A stretch of DNA of 64,000 bases from Prevotella sp. (GTDB taxonomy: Bacteria > Bacteroidota > Bacteroidia > Bacteroidales > Dysgonomonadaceae): contig JAISUS010000019.1 of the NCBI GenBank assembly GCA_031271965.1, forward strand, positions 1 through 64,000, written 5' to 3'. Below the pieces are notes generated by a model. It was not told the origin of the DNA, did no database searches, and saw only the letters and a list, made by a program, of their open reading frames with translations. Numbering within the stretch: position 1 is the first letter of the stretch; every line of letters starts with the position of its first letter. Positions 35,051 to 44,327 of the stretch are shown one piece after another. The position numbers and the translations under genes were made by a program.

Positions 35051-36132
35051 AACTCACTCTCCTTTAATCGTTCTGCGTTTTCTGCTATTATCAGTTGATC
35101 TATTATATTTTGTATTTCTCCATCCATAATGGCAGACAAGTTATACATAGTCAGATTTATGCGATGGTCCGTAACCCTGCCTTGCGGATAGTTATATGTC
35201 CTGATCTTGGCAGAACGGTCACCTGTAGATACCATAGTCTTCCGCTTAGATGCTATTTCAGCCTGATATTTCGACAGCTCTATATCATACAATTTAGTTC
35301 TCAACATCTGCATAGCCAACTCTCTGTTTGCCAACTGCGAACGAGCTTGCTGGCATACAACCACCAAACCCGAAGGTCTATGGGTTAATTGCACTTTAGT
35401 TTCCACCTTATTTACATTCTGCCCACCCGCTCCACTCGAACGAGCCGTTTGCATATCTATGTCCGCAGGATTTATCTCTACGTCCACTTCTTCAGCCTCA
35501 GGCAATACAGCCACCGTTGCTGCAGAAGTATGTACTCGTCCTTGAGTCTCTGTTGCAGGCACACGCTGTACTCGGTGGACACCCGACTCATATTTCAGAA
35601 TACCGTATACACCCTCGCCTGTTACCGTAAATATAATTTCCTTGTATCCGCCGGATGTACCTTCTGTTAAGCTAGTGATTTCTGTTTTCCAACCTTTCAG
35701 TTCACAGTATTTTATATACATGCGATAGAGGTCTCCTGCAAAAATAGCGGCTTCATCACCTCCTGTACCTCCTCTGATTTCCATAATAACATTCTTGTTG
35801 TCCTGAGGATCGGAAGGTATAAGCAAGAGTTTTATCTCTTCTTCCAGTTGAGGTAAACGCATATTCGCTATATCGAGTTCTTCTTTTGCTATTTCTCTAA
35901 GTTCCGCATCGTTTTCTGTATCCAATATATCTTTGGCTTCATCAATTGTTGCAACCAATTGTTTATATTCGTTCCGTGCATTACTTATCTTTTCCAGGTC
36001 ACGATATTCTTTATTCAGTTTTACATATCGTTTCATATCAGCAATCACAGCAGGGTCTGTTATCAGTTTTCCTATTTCTTCGAAACGAATAACAAGTGCA
36101 TCTAGTTTTTCCAATAAGGATTGTTGAGCCAT
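35047..36132 (-). CDS. prfA: Peptide chain release factor 1
   Basis: 361 residues, expected RF1 length. It carries the catalytic GGQ loop in [14 protein letters not shown] (about residues 230-242), and codon-recognition region [18 protein letters not shown] with the P-A/V-T type tripeptide (PAT) of RF1. It recognises UAA and UAG at the ribosomal A site and triggers peptide release; GGQ is methylated by PrmC in most bacteria. Followed by pyrF in one transcript. Confidence 0.96.
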   Translation of the reverse strand: MAQQSLLEKLDALVIRFEEIGKLITDPAVIADMKRYVKLNKEYRDLEKISNARNEYKQLVATIDEAKDILDTENDAELREIAKEELDIANMRLPQLEEEIKLLLIPSDPQDNKNVIMEIRGGTGGDEAAIFAGDLYRMYIKYCELKGWKTEITSLTEGTSGGYKEIIFTVTGEGVYGILKYESGVHRVQRVPATETQGRVHTSAATVAVLPEAEEVDVEINPADIDMQTARSSGAGGQNVNKVETKVQLTHRPSGLVVVCQQARSQLANRELAMQMLRTKLYDIELSKYQAEIASKRKTMVSTGDRSAKIRTYNYPQGRVTDHRINLTMYNLSAIMDGEIQNIIDQLIIAENAERLKESEL

Positions 36133-36165
36133 ATATTTTTAATGTTCTCTATAAAAATTAGAGTG

Positions 36166-36173
36166 CAAAGGTA
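36166..36173 (-). promoter_or_regulatory. -7 box (TACCTTTG) upstream of prfA
   Basis: Minus-strand TACCTTTG, exact consensus TAnnTTTG, 34 nt ahead of the prfA start. The -33 region is unclear. Confidence 0.5.
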
Positions 36174-36291
36174 CTAAAAAAGTAAGACGGGGAAAATGCA
36201 AAATATCCTAATTTAAAACTAAAATATTATATCGGCCATAAAGAAGATTTTACAACAGCCACAGAACAATAGGTTTTAGTTTATATCCTTG

Positions 36292-36933
36292 TCAGAATGC
36301 TCTATATACAATTGTCCGTCCGGCAGTTTCTATTATAAATTCATCCCCTGTAGCTTCATTCAACGTAGCCTGCCACCAGTTTGTAAGTATATGATCGGTT
36401 ATGGGATACATTAAACCGTGAGATGTAACAGGGCTGTTATCGATACAAAACAATGACACTTGTTCTTTAGGGAAGCTGCTGAACACTGAAGGTTTATCTA
36501 TTGCGACAAAGATTCCATGATCGGTAATCATTTCCACATCAGCACCCATCATATATTCGCAAAGCAAACTTACATTGGCAATGGTATGGTCTTCCCGTTT
36601 CCCGGTCGCACCTAAAATCGTAATCTTCCGCCTATTCTGCTCAAGACAAAAATGCACAGCCTTAGTCAGATCATTTGTCTCCTGTTCCGATATACGATAT
36701 ATAATATCAGCATATTTCAATAGATTTTCTTCCGATAAAGAATCACAGTCCCCAACAATGGCATTGGGCTGTTTATCGGTATTTATCAAATTATTAATAG
36801 CTCCATCGCAACAAACAAGGTATTTACTCTTATTGAATATGGAAAGAGGTATACTATTTGACGGAAACTCTCCATTGGCAAGGATAACTGTCTCCACCTC
36901 TTGATTTATATATGGTAAATTATAAGTCTTCAT
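36292..36933 (-). CDS. Thiamine pyrophosphokinase
   Basis: 213 residues. The catalytic domain (about 1-130) has the family motifs LVCCDGAINNL, IVGDCDSLS, ETNDLTKAVHF and GATGKREDHTIANV, which bind ATP, Mg and thiamine. The C-terminal beta domain (about 135-213) includes GLMYPIT. It makes thiamine diphosphate from thiamine and ATP; that cofactor is used by KorB in this window. Upstream sequence (36934-37042) shows no evident thiamine riboswitch. A weak TACTTTTA box (reverse complement of 36953-36960) may be its promoter. Confidence 0.92.
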   Translation of the reverse strand: MKTYNLPYINQEVETVILANGEFPSNSIPLSIFNKSKYLVCCDGAINNLINTDKQPNAIVGDCDSLSEENLLKYADIIYRISEQETNDLTKAVHFCLEQNRRKITILGATGKREDHTIANVSLLCEYMMGADVEMITDHGIFVAIDKPSVFSSFPKEQVSLFCIDNSPVTSHGLMYPITDHILTNWWQATLNEATGDEFIIETAGRTIVYRAF

Positions 36934-37012
36934 TTTTCAGATAATGAGGTTGTAAAAGTAGTAAAATAGTTTCTTATATATTTCCAGGAAGCAATATATT
37001 GCAGATGATTCT

Positions 37013-37020
37013 TATCTTTA
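37013..37020 (+). promoter_or_regulatory. -7-like box (TATCTTTA) upstream of ispE
   Basis: One mismatch from TAnnTTTG, 22 nt before the ispE ATG; short leader expected. Confidence 0.35.
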
Positions 37021-37042
37021 CGGCTACTTTAATATACAAAAT

Positions 37043-37867
37043 ATGATTTGTTTTCCTAACGCAAAAATAAATTTAGGGCTAAACATTGTTTCCAGGCGGA
37101 ATGATGGATATCACAATCTGGAAACAATGTTTTATCCGATTCCAATAAAAGACGCTTTAGAAATTATAGTAAAAAAGGAACAGGATACTGACACTTTTGT
37201 TGAAGCAGGCATCAAAGTAGATTCATCTCCTGAGTCGAATTTGGTAATGAAGGCCTTAAAGTTAATGAGAGAAAATTACGACTTTCCCTTCATAGAAGTG
37301 CACCTGTTAAAAAAGATTCCTTTTGGCGCAGGTTTAGGCGGAGGTTCATCTGACGCTTCCTTTATGCTTAAATTACTAAATACGACTTTCAAATTAGGCG
37401 CGACAAATGAGGAACTTGCGTCATTAGCTGTAAGGCTAGGTGCTGATTGTCCGTTCTTTATATATAATCAACCCATGTTTGCATCGGGTATAGGTGAAAT
37501 ATTTGAACCTGTTAACTTTTCCTTAAAAGGTTATTCTTTTGTATTAATCAAGCCGGAGATTCATGTTTCTACCAAAGATGCTTTTTCACTGATTAAACCT
37601 GCTCAACCAAAAATCTCGCTGAAAGAAATTATTAAAAGCCCCATACAGGAATGGAAAGGCCTCATGGTTAACGATTTCGAAAAAAGCGTATTCGAGAAAT
37701 ATCCTGCAATAGGTGAAATTAAAAATAAGCTTTATGACAATGGTGCGTTATACTCTTCAATGTCTGGTTCCGGGTCATCGGTTTTCGGAATTTTTGACAA
37801 ACATTCGGAAATAAATGACACTGAGTATCAAGGATGTTTTATCTGGAAAGGAATATTAGATTATTAG
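37043..37867 (+). CDS. ispE: 4-diphosphocytidyl-2-C-methyl-D-erythritol kinase
   Basis: 274 residues, GHMP kinase family. The substrate site includes FPNAKINLGLNI (catalytic Lys 8) and RRNDGYHNLETMFYPI. The ATP loop PFGAGLGGGSSDAS lies about residues 93-106, with the catalytic Asp in GADCPFF near 135, and the C-terminal GHMP motif is SMSGSGSSVFG. It phosphorylates CDP-ME in the MEP isoprenoid pathway, which feeds undecaprenyl phosphate, the carrier for the glycans built upstream. Single gene. Confidence 0.95.
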   Translation: MICFPNAKINLGLNIVSRRNDGYHNLETMFYPIPIKDALEIIVKKEQDTDTFVEAGIKVDSSPESNLVMKALKLMRENYDFPFIEVHLLKKIPFGAGLGGGSSDASFMLKLLNTTFKLGATNEELASLAVRLGADCPFFIYNQPMFASGIGEIFEPVNFSLKGYSFVLIKPEIHVSTKDAFSLIKPAQPKISLKEIIKSPIQEWKGLMVNDFEKSVFEKYPAIGEIKNKLYDNGALYSSMSGSGSSVFGIFDKHSEINDTEYQGCFIWKGILDY

Positions 37868-38350
37868 GAATGAAACGAATTAAATTAGGTAATTCCATAC
37901 AAGTTTACAGCAAAAAATATTTTGAATTTAACAAATAATTTATACTTTTATCCCGTGTTGAATGCCTTATAGTGATAAGAATTTCAATTCGCTTTTATAG
38001 AATTAACTAAGAGACATTTATATTATTATCCTTGTCCGGAAATCTGACAATTTCTTTATCTAACAGGATAGTAACAAATGTTCCACGTCTGTTGTTATAT
38101 ACAGGAGGCGTGGGACTGTTTACTTATTTTGTTAGATGGGCTTTGTCAGAGCCTCTGGACTGAATAGGATATAACAGTTCCCATGCCTCTTTTTTGTATA
38201 ACCTTAATTCAGATTAAACCGATCCGGGAACTTACGGCTATTAATATCAGCAAGAAAATAGGTTTTGAAATCTGCGTGGTTTTGCGGCTGTTGAAATGAT
38301 ACATACAGCTAAAATAATTAAAATGTTTTATTAAGTTAATTAAATTTACA
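37868..38350 (+). ncRNA. Candidate structured RNA / attenuator (core 38080-38195)
   Basis: A 483-bp gap. A TATCCTTG box (38027-38034) precedes a region with strong secondary structure. Arms 38105-38120 and 38173-38189 (GAGGCGTGGGACTGTT / AACAGTTCCCATGCCTC) form a ~16-bp helix directly followed by T6, a terminator. It encloses a perfect inner hairpin, GGCTTT-GTC-AGAGCC (38139-38153). An alternative arm at 38080-38087 (GTTCCACG) can instead pair with 38109-38116 (CGTGGGAC), so two folds compete. It could be an independent sRNA or a riboswitch-like leader of the lipoprotein gene at 38351. The flanks 37868-38020 and 38200-38350 show nothing recognisable. Confidence 0.5.
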
Positions 38351-38974
38351 ATGAAAAATATACTTCGATTTTTCGTAGCTATTTTGTTTATAGGATGTAT
38401 TACAAGTTGTTCTAATGATAATGTTGAATTGAGCAAAAGTGAAGAAAAAGAATTAAAAACAGAACTATTTTCCGTTACACCTGTGGCTAAAAATGATTAT
38501 TCTAAAGTTAATTCTTCTATTAAAGAATGGGATAATAAGCATCTAAATGCCAAAACAAAAAGTTCCATCAATGAATCGGAAGAAAAAGATATATCAATAA
38601 TTAATGTATCATATCTACCTGGAACAGATATAATATTTACGGAATCCGATGTTGAAGAATATCAATATTCTGCTTATTTGGAGGACACACAGGGAATATA
38701 TACTCAATTTTATATGGATGTTACAACTGATGATACATACTACACTTTGAATTATTACCCTGTCGGTAATGAGCCTTTTAGTGTCAAGATTAACAAGTTT
38801 GACGGAACGCTTGCTAAACAGACGAAAAGGTCGGCAGGACAAAGGACTATGGATTGTATAACCGATGCTTATTCTAATCATGGCTGGGTAAGCGTGTTTC
38901 TTACGATTGAATCTGCATTTATCCCTTGGACTGCGGCTGCTATTGCTGCTGCTTGTGCAGGGGGAAACATCTAA
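38351..38974 (+). CDS. Lipoprotein with bacteriocin-like hydrophobic C-terminus
   Basis: 207 residues. The signal peptide leads to a lipobox (FIGC, C16, or ITSC, C20). Residues ~25-160 are polar, beta-rich and unrecognised. The last 40 residues change character: C169, then DAYSNHGWVSVF, a long hydrophobic alanine-rich helix and C202 followed by AGGNI, so the two cysteines could form a disulfide across the helix. Such C-terminal caps are recurrent in Bacteroidetes hypothetical proteins as far as I recall, and they resemble membrane-active bacteriocin peptides. Two tiny membrane proteins follow. Function unknown; the toxin idea is inference. Confidence 0.75.
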   Translation: MKNILRFFVAILFIGCITSCSNDNVELSKSEEKELKTELFSVTPVAKNDYSKVNSSIKEWDNKHLNAKTKSSINESEEKDISIINVSYLPGTDIIFTESDVEEYQYSAYLEDTQGIYTQFYMDVTTDDTYYTLNYYPVGNEPFSVKINKFDGTLAKQTKRSAGQRTMDCITDAYSNHGWVSVFLTIESAFIPWTAAAIAAACAGGNI

Positions 38975-38985
38975 AACATAAATAA

Positions 38986-39225
38986 ATGGTTAAAATATTG
39001 TACTTTTTAGCATTGATAATAGGATTTATTCCTGTTATTGTTTTTTTGCATATATATCATAGCAGTTTGTATTTTGTAATTGCTTTAGCTTTTTATATAA
39101 TCATATATAAACCGCTGGTAGATTATATATACATAAAGAAAAGAAAGCTATATACGGAAGGGAATATTTTAAAGAAGTATCCATTTTGGAGCTCTAATTT
39201 ATTACGGAAAATGTATTTTGAATGA
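38986..39225 (+). CDS. Small membrane protein (two helices)
   Basis: 79 residues, 11 nt after the lipoprotein gene. Hydrophobic segments at about 4-24 and 28-47 are followed by a basic tail (KKRKLYTEG...). No known family. Size, topology and position after a possible membrane-active product make it an immunity candidate, but it could also be an accessory for export. Strongly AT-rich, unlike the flanking housekeeping genes. Confidence 0.6.
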   Translation: MVKILYFLALIIGFIPVIVFLHIYHSSLYFVIALAFYIIIYKPLVDYIYIKKRKLYTEGNILKKYPFWSSNLLRKMYFE

Positions 39226-39268
39226 ATGGGCAATTCAATAACATCTCTTTTTTAATTCAAGAATATAG

Positions 39269-39466
39269 ATGAAACTAAAGAAAAATAGATATTTTAGAAT
39301 TATCCTCGTTTCGGTATTTATTACTTTATTTGTTGTTATATCTACCAGCATTGTTAGATATATAAAGACAAACGACTTTTCATTTGATGTGAGTATTTTT
39401 TCATTTATTTTAAATGTATGTATTACAGCCATTTTCTTTTCGCTAATAATACCTAAACAGGAATGA
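39269..39466 (+). CDS. Small membrane protein (two helices)
   Basis: 65 residues: a basic N-terminus (MKLKKNRYFR), then hydrophobic segments at about 9-30 and 41-60. It is 43 nt downstream of the previous small membrane gene, and a strong bidirectional terminator follows at 39503, so lipoprotein and both membrane genes form one unit. No recognised family. Confidence 0.55.
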   Translation: MKLKKNRYFRIILVSVFITLFVVISTSIVRYIKTNDFSFDVSIFSFILNVCITAIFFSLIIPKQE

Positions 39467-39502
39467 AATGAATATCTATTTTGAGTAAAATCAATAGATA
39501 AG

Positions 39503-39535
39503 AAAAAGAGCAGAAAAAATCTGCTCTTTTTCTTT
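39503..39535. terminator. Bidirectional terminator after the small membrane genes
   Basis: AAAAAGAGCAG-AAAAAAT-CTGCTCTTTTT: an 11-bp stem with A-tract and T-tract flanks works in both directions. It closes the 38351-39466 unit. Confidence 0.85.
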
Positions 39536-39652
39536 ATTAGAGACATAATCCAATACTTTAAATTATTTTCTCAGCTAAAAAGGCCCTAACCTTTTTAGCT
39601 TTTTTATAAGTTATCAGTTCCTTCCATAATTCTATTTTTGGAAATAAAAGAG

Positions 39653-39660
39653 TACCTTTG
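39653..39660 (+). promoter_or_regulatory. -7 box (TACCTTTG) for the transglycosylase-uvrA unit
   Basis: Exact TAnnTTTG, 27 nt before the ATG at 39688; supports choosing this start rather than 39658, which would lie at the transcription start. Confidence 0.5.
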
Positions 39661-39687
39661 ATAGTTATTATCGATAAATACTCCTTG

Positions 39688-40665
39688 ATGAAAAAAATAC
39701 TAATATATACTGTACCTATCGCACTTATTTGTTTAATTGGATGCATTTTTCTTTCTAATAATAGCCCGGAAGCAGTGGAATCCAAGACGCCGTATGTACT
39801 GGCTATGACCAAATCCGTTGAAATTCCATCTAAAGTTATTTTCGCCGGGGAACAAGTTGTTTTGGACAGATATGATATGTATGAGCGTTATGATAGAGAA
39901 ATAAACAGCTTTACATACCTTCATTCGACAACATTACTGCTCATAAAAAAAGCTAACAGATATTTTCCCATAATAGAACCTATTCTGAAAGAAAACGGAA
40001 TTCCCGATGACTTTAAATATCTGGCTGTTATAGAAAGCAGTTTGAATCATAGGGCTGTATCACCAGTAGGCGCAGCAGGTTTATGGCAATTTATGCCTAA
40101 AACAGCTCCGGGCTATGGACTTGAAGTATCTTCGGAAGTAGACGAGCGATATTCAATCGAAAAATCGACACAGGCAGCCTGCCGTTATCTAAAGGAAGCT
40201 TATAGCAAATATGGTAGTTGGTCGGATGTAGCTCTCTCTTATAATGGAGGACAGGGACGCATTAGTGGTGAACTTAAGAAACAACAAGCCGGAGACTCCC
40301 TCGACTTGTGGCTGGTAGAAGAAACAGTACGCTACTACTATCGCATGCTGGCTATTAAACAAATTTTTGAGAATCCGTCTAAATATGGATTTGTCCTTAG
40401 CGCAAAAGATCTATACAAACCTATAGAATTTACCAAAGTTGAAGTTACACAGTCAATTTCTGACCTTGCAACTTTCGCCAAGGAGAAAGGAATAACTTAT
40501 GCTCAACTTAAAGATTTCAACAGTTGGTTGAGAGACCGTAAACTTACGATTTCGCCCAAGAGCAGAAATTCGTATACCTTACTCATCCCTACGCGAGAAT
40601 CTATGTATTATAAAAAAGGAGAAAAAGTTAAGGTACATAATAAAGCTTGGATAGCTGAAGATTAA
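39688..40665 (+). CDS. MltD-like lytic transglycosylase (lipoprotein)
   Basis: About 325 residues. The N-terminal signal ends in LIGC (C19), a possible lipobox. The SLT domain (about 95-230) has the catalytic Glu in AVIESS (E116), then [16 protein letters not shown] and SYNGGQGRI. The C-terminal ~90 residues ([21 protein letters not shown] ... YTLLIP, quoted in part) resemble a degenerate LysM-type domain. It cleaves peptidoglycan glycan strands, producing 1,6-anhydroMurNAc ends, in the periplasm. uvrA follows after 27 nt, probably cotranscribed. Confidence 0.9.
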   Translation: MKKILIYTVPIALICLIGCIFLSNNSPEAVESKTPYVLAMTKSVEIPSKVIFAGEQVVLDRYDMYERYDREINSFTYLHSTTLLLIKKANRYFPIIEPILKENGIPDDFKYLAVIESSLNHRAVSPVGAAGLWQFMPKTAPGYGLEVSSEVDERYSIEKSTQAACRYLKEAYSKYGSWSDVALSYNGGQGRISGELKKQQAGDSLDLWLVEETVRYYYRMLAIKQIFENPSKYGFVLSAKDLYKPIEFTKVEVTQSISDLATFAKEKGITYAQLKDFNSWLRDRKLTISPKSRNSYTLLIPTRESMYYKKGEKVKVHNKAWIAED

Positions 40666-40692
40666 TTTAGAAAAAAGTTCTTCATAATATAA

Positions 40693-43530
40693 ATGGAAAC
40701 AAACATACCGGAAGATAAAGAAACCATAAACGTGTACGGAGCACGTGTGCATAATCTCAAAAATATAGATGTAGAAATCCCTCGGGATTCACTTGTTGTT
40801 ATTACAGGATTGAGCGGTAGTGGAAAATCATCGTTGGCATTTGATACTATCTTCGCAGAGGGGCAACGCCGCTATATAGAAACATTTTCGGCCTATGCCC
40901 GTAATTTTCTTGGCGGAATGGAACGCCCTGATGTAGATAAAATAACCGGATTAAGCCCCGTCATTTCCATCGAACAAAAGACAACAAACCGAAATCCACG
41001 TTCCACAGTGGGTACTACTACCGAAATATACGACTTCCTACGCCTGCTATACGCACGTGCCGGAGATGCCTATTCTTACCTCACGGGGGAAAAGATGGTG
41101 AAGTACACAGAGGAACAAATATTAGAGCTTATCATGGAACGCTATATAGGTAAAAAGATATACCTTCTGGCGCCTGTAGTTCGCAATCGTAAAGGCCATT
41201 ATAAAGAATTATTCGAACAAATAAGTAAGAAAGGATATATTTCAGTCCGTGTAGATGGAACGATAAGGGAGATTATTCCGGGTATGCGTGTCGACAGATA
41301 CAAGATGCATAGCATAGAAGTATTGATAGACAAGCTAGTAGTATCCAATAAATTTGCCGACAACCTCAAAATCAGTTTACGGACTGCAATGAAACAAGGG
41401 GATGGCCTGATAATGATTCAGGATGTAGACACTGGTGATGTCCGCCATTTTAGCCGTCAGCTAATGTGTCCTACTACCGGATTATCCTATAGCGAACCTG
41501 CTCCACATACGTTCTCGTTCAACTCTCCACATGGAGCTTGTCCGCGCTGCAAAGGCTTGGGCATTGTAAACCGGATAGATATGGACAAGATAGTTCCTAA
41601 GCCTCAGCTCAGTATTTATGCCGGAGGGATAGCCCCTCTTGGTAAATATAAAAACTCTCTGTTTTTCTGGCAAATAGAAGCTATTTGTGAAAAACACGGA
41701 GTTACTATAAAAACACCGGTCAAAGATATTCCGGAAGAGGCATTGGATGAAATAATGTTCGGAACGGAAGAAAGGCTCCAGATAAAAAATGAGTCTCTAG
41801 GTGCATCAAATTATGTTGTAGCATTTGAAGGTGTAACTAAATACATAGAAATGCAGCAAGATAGTGAATCCTCTGCCTCAGCGCAAAAATGGGCAGAGCA
41901 GTTCATTAAAACAGATGTTTGCCCGGACTGCAACGGACAACGCCTAAATAAAGAGGCTCTTCATTATAAAATAAATGGTAAAAACATTGCGGAACTTGCT
42001 GAAATGGATATCCAGCATTTGTATGACTGGATACAAGATATGGATGACTATATATCCGATAAGCAAAAGATAATAGCAATGGAAATAAAGAAGGAGATAG
42101 TATCCCGTCTATCTTTCCTTCTGGATGTGGGGCTCAATTACCTATCATTAAACAGGGGCTCAGTCACCCTTTCCGGCGGTGAAAGCCAACGCATTCGCCT
42201 GGCAACTCAGATAGGATCGCAATTGGTAAATGTTTTATACATTTTAGATGAGCCTAGCATCGGGCTCCATCAGCGAGATAATGATAGACTTATAGACTCT
42301 TTGAAAAAGTTACGGGATTCGGGTAATTCCGTTATTGTCGTAGAGCACGATAAAGACATAATGTTAGACGCCGACTATGTAGTAGACTTAGGCCCTTATG
42401 CAGGAAGACGCGGCGGAAAGGTTGTTTTTGCAGGGACTCCACAAAAAATGTTAGGAGCAAATACATTGACAGCCGACTATCTGAATGGTAAGCTCAAAAT
42501 AGAGATTCCGAAAAAACGAAGAGAAGGGAATGGGAAAAAAATAGCCTTGAAAGGAGCAACAGGGCACAATCTGAAAAATGTATCGGTTACATTTCCTCTA
42601 AACACTTTTATTTGTGTTACCGGAGTTTCGGGCAGCGGAAAATCGAGTTTGATAAACGGAACATTACAACCGATACTTAGCCAGCATTTATACAGGTCTT
42701 TAACTGATCCGCTACCATACAAATCTTTCGAAGGTATAGATCTGGTCGATAAAGTGATCAGTGTAGACCAATCACCTATAGGCAGAACACCTCGTTCTAA
42801 TCCGGCAACATATACCGGAATCTTTTCTGATATACGGAATCTTTTTGTAAATCTACCGGAATCCAAAATCAGAGGATACAAACCAGGCAGGTTCTCTTTT
42901 AATGTGAAAGGTGGACGATGTGAAGTTTGCGGAGGCAACGGATATAAAACAATTGCAATGAACTTTTTGCCGGATGTATATGTTTTATGTGAAGAATGTC
43001 ATGGCAAAAGATACAACAGAGAGACTTTAGAAGTAAGGTTTAAAGGAAAATCTATAGCTGATGTGCTAGACATGACAATCAATATGGCAGTAGAGTTCTT
43101 TGAAAATGTTCCTAATATTTTACATAAGATAAAAGTTTTGCAGGAAGTAGGACTTGGTTATCTAAGACTGGGTCAGCCATCCACAACTCTTTCGGGAGGA
43201 GAATCGCAACGTGTAAAACTCGCAACAGAATTGGCGCGTATAGATACGGGTAACACTATATACATTCTAGATGAACCCACAACAGGACTTCATTTTGAAG
43301 ACATTCGTGTTTTACTTGAAGTTTTAAATAAATTGGTAAACCGAGGGAACACTATAATTGTTATAGAACATAACCAGGACATCATAAAAAGTGCGGATTA
43401 TATTGTTGACATGGGACCTGAAGGTGGGATAGGCGGCGGAACAATCGTTGCTTTTGGCAAACCGGAGAAAGTTATAAAAGAGGCTAACAGCTTCACTGCT
43501 GAATATTTAAGAAAAGAATTGCTTGAATAA
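40693..43530 (+). CDS. uvrA: Excinuclease ABC subunit A
   Basis: 945 residues, normal length. Two ABC modules: Walker [10 protein letters not shown] (about 35-43) and GVSGSGKSS (about 645), signatures with SGGE..R, and Walker [11 protein letters not shown] and [10 protein letters not shown]. Zinc-finger cysteines lie in CPRCKGLG and in the C-terminal CEVCGGNG...CEECHGKR. UvrA2 scans DNA for bulky lesions and loads UvrB in nucleotide excision repair. Only the typical UvrA domain set is present (no extra fusion). Confidence 0.97.
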   Translation: METNIPEDKETINVYGARVHNLKNIDVEIPRDSLVVITGLSGSGKSSLAFDTIFAEGQRRYIETFSAYARNFLGGMERPDVDKITGLSPVISIEQKTTNRNPRSTVGTTTEIYDFLRLLYARAGDAYSYLTGEKMVKYTEEQILELIMERYIGKKIYLLAPVVRNRKGHYKELFEQISKKGYISVRVDGTIREIIPGMRVDRYKMHSIEVLIDKLVVSNKFADNLKISLRTAMKQGDGLIMIQDVDTGDVRHFSRQLMCPTTGLSYSEPAPHTFSFNSPHGACPRCKGLGIVNRIDMDKIVPKPQLSIYAGGIAPLGKYKNSLFFWQIEAICEKHGVTIKTPVKDIPEEALDEIMFGTEERLQIKNESLGASNYVVAFEGVTKYIEMQQDSESSASAQKWAEQFIKTDVCPDCNGQRLNKEALHYKINGKNIAELAEMDIQHLYDWIQDMDDYISDKQKIIAMEIKKEIVSRLSFLLDVGLNYLSLNRGSVTLSGGESQRIRLATQIGSQLVNVLYILDEPSIGLHQRDNDRLIDSLKKLRDSGNSVIVVEHDKDIMLDADYVVDLGPYAGRRGGKVVFAGTPQKMLGANTLTADYLNGKLKIEIPKKRREGNGKKIALKGATGHNLKNVSVTFPLNTFICVTGVSGSGKSSLINGTLQPILSQHLYRSLTDPLPYKSFEGIDLVDKVISVDQSPIGRTPRSNPATYTGIFSDIRNLFVNLPESKIRGYKPGRFSFNVKGGRCEVCGGNGYKTIAMNFLPDVYVLCEECHGKRYNRETLEVRFKGKSIADVLDMTINMAVEFFENVPNILHKIKVLQEVGLGYLRLGQPSTTLSGGESQRVKLATELARIDTGNTIYILDEPTTGLHFEDIRVLLEVLNKLVNRGNTIIVIEHNQDIIKSADYIVDMGPEGGIGGGTIVAFGKPEKVIKEANSFTAEYLRKELLE

Positions 43531-43573
43531 ATCACAAAAAGGAATATTTTTACAAAAAAAATAGATAAAATCT

Positions 43574-43603
43574 ATTGTCAATGTGTAAAATTTACTATCT
43601 TTG
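43574..43603 (+). promoter_or_regulatory. Promoter ATTG-N18-TATCTTTG driving the intergenic RNA
   Basis: ATTG at 43574-43577 and TATCTTTG at 43596-43603 with an 18-nt spacer. No start codon of a credible gene follows on this strand before the terminator at 43840, pointing to a non-coding transcript. Confidence 0.55.
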
Positions 43604-43607
43604 CTCC

Positions 43608-43840
43608 GTAATAAAAAAGTAGCAATTTTATTACTGAGTTATTTAAGAAAATGAAAGGATAAGTATAGATGTTTTTTAACAAAATCTACTCTTATCATTA
43701 AGATATATATAGAACACAGAGTTGGTTCCTGAAATTACGTTTTGAACCAAATCAGGCTGCAATCAGCTCTATTGTGTAGTTTTGTAAAGTTTGTGTTAAG
43801 GTTGGGAAGTCTGCGAAGAGAATTCGCGGGCTTTCTTTTT
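43608..43840 (+). ncRNA. Candidate structured non-coding RNA
   Basis: A ~230-nt gene-free segment between a good promoter and an intrinsic terminator. Four hairpins: GTAATAAAA/TTTTATTAC (43608-43634, at the expected 5' end); GATAAG..TAGAT/ATCTA..CTTATC (43658-43696); TTGGTTC/GAACCAA (43722-43750); and the terminator GAAGTCTGCGAA/TTCGCGGGCTTTC (43806-43833) plus a T-run. Only trivial ORFs of a few codons occur. No tmRNA, RNase P, SRP or tRNA signatures are seen. A 6S-type or lineage-specific RNA is possible; unassigned. Confidence 0.55.
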
Positions 43841-43850
43841 ATAGATAAAC

Positions 43851-43880
43851 AAATAGCCGGATTATTCCGGCTATTTTTAC
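43851..43880. terminator. Bidirectional terminator between ncRNA and sufE
   Basis: AAATAGCCGGA-TTAT-TCCGGCTATTT: a perfect 11-bp stem followed by T-rich sequence on both strands. It probably ends sufE transcription on the minus strand and backs up the ncRNA terminator. Confidence 0.85.
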
Positions 43881-43899
43881 TGATTTAATAGAAATAGTA

Positions 43900-44325
43900 T
43901 TACTGATACTTAGCTTTATATGCCATCGCATAAAATCGTATTTCCTTTATCATCGATATTAATCCGTTAGAACGGGTTGGTGACAGATGATCTCTCAAAC
44001 CAATACGCTCTACAAAATAAAGATCTGTATTTATTATTTCATCCGGAGTTCTATTAGACAAGACTTTTATTAGCAAGGCTATTATTCCTTTCACTATTAC
44101 AGCATCACTTTCCGCCTTAAAAACAATCTTTCCGTCCACATAATCGGCTTGCAGCCATACACGGCTTTGGCAGCCCTCTATCAGATTGTTCTCTACTTTA
44201 TACTTATCATCAAGTTTCTCAAGTGAATTTCCCAGTTCGATTAGTAAACTATATCGATCCATCCAATCATCGAACATCGAAAACTCTTCTATTATTTCGT
44301 CCTGTACTTCGTTTATTGTAGCCAT
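43900..44325 (-). CDS. sufE: SufE-family cysteine desulfurase activator
   Basis: 141 residues. It has IEGCQSRVWL with the sulfur-accepting cysteine (about residue 49), preceded by MDRYSLLIELG, and SDAVIVKGIIALL and NRTPDEI further on, all SufE hallmarks. SufE takes persulfide sulfur from SufS and passes it on for Fe-S cluster assembly. Iron-sulfur enzymes such as KorB, MtaB and the radical SAM protein depend on that supply. It follows the M28 peptidase gene by 2 nt. Confidence 0.92.
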   Translation of the reverse strand: MATINEVQDEIIEEFSMFDDWMDRYSLLIELGNSLEKLDDKYKVENNLIEGCQSRVWLQADYVDGKIVFKAESDAVIVKGIIALLIKVLSNRTPDEIINTDLYFVERIGLRDHLSPTRSNGLISMIKEIRFYAMAYKAKYQ

Positions 44326-44327
44326 TC

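Noticed and set aside
36934..37042. TPP riboswitch before the thiamine pyrophosphokinase gene
   Set aside because: The upstream sequence is too short and lacks the conserved CUGAGA and ACCUGA-type blocks.
38209..38436. 75-codon minus-strand ORF
   Set aside because: Overlaps the start of the lipoprotein gene antisense and is low-complexity hydrophobic; no evidence that it is used.
39235..39546. 103-codon minus-strand ORF
   Set aside because: Antisense to the second small membrane gene and runs through the terminator; composition explained by the AT-rich DNA.
43608..43840. tmRNA, RNase P or SRP RNA
   Set aside because: No tRNA-like ends, no GAGGAAAGUCCGGGC-type core and no GGAAGCAGC SRP motif; left as an unassigned ncRNA candidate.
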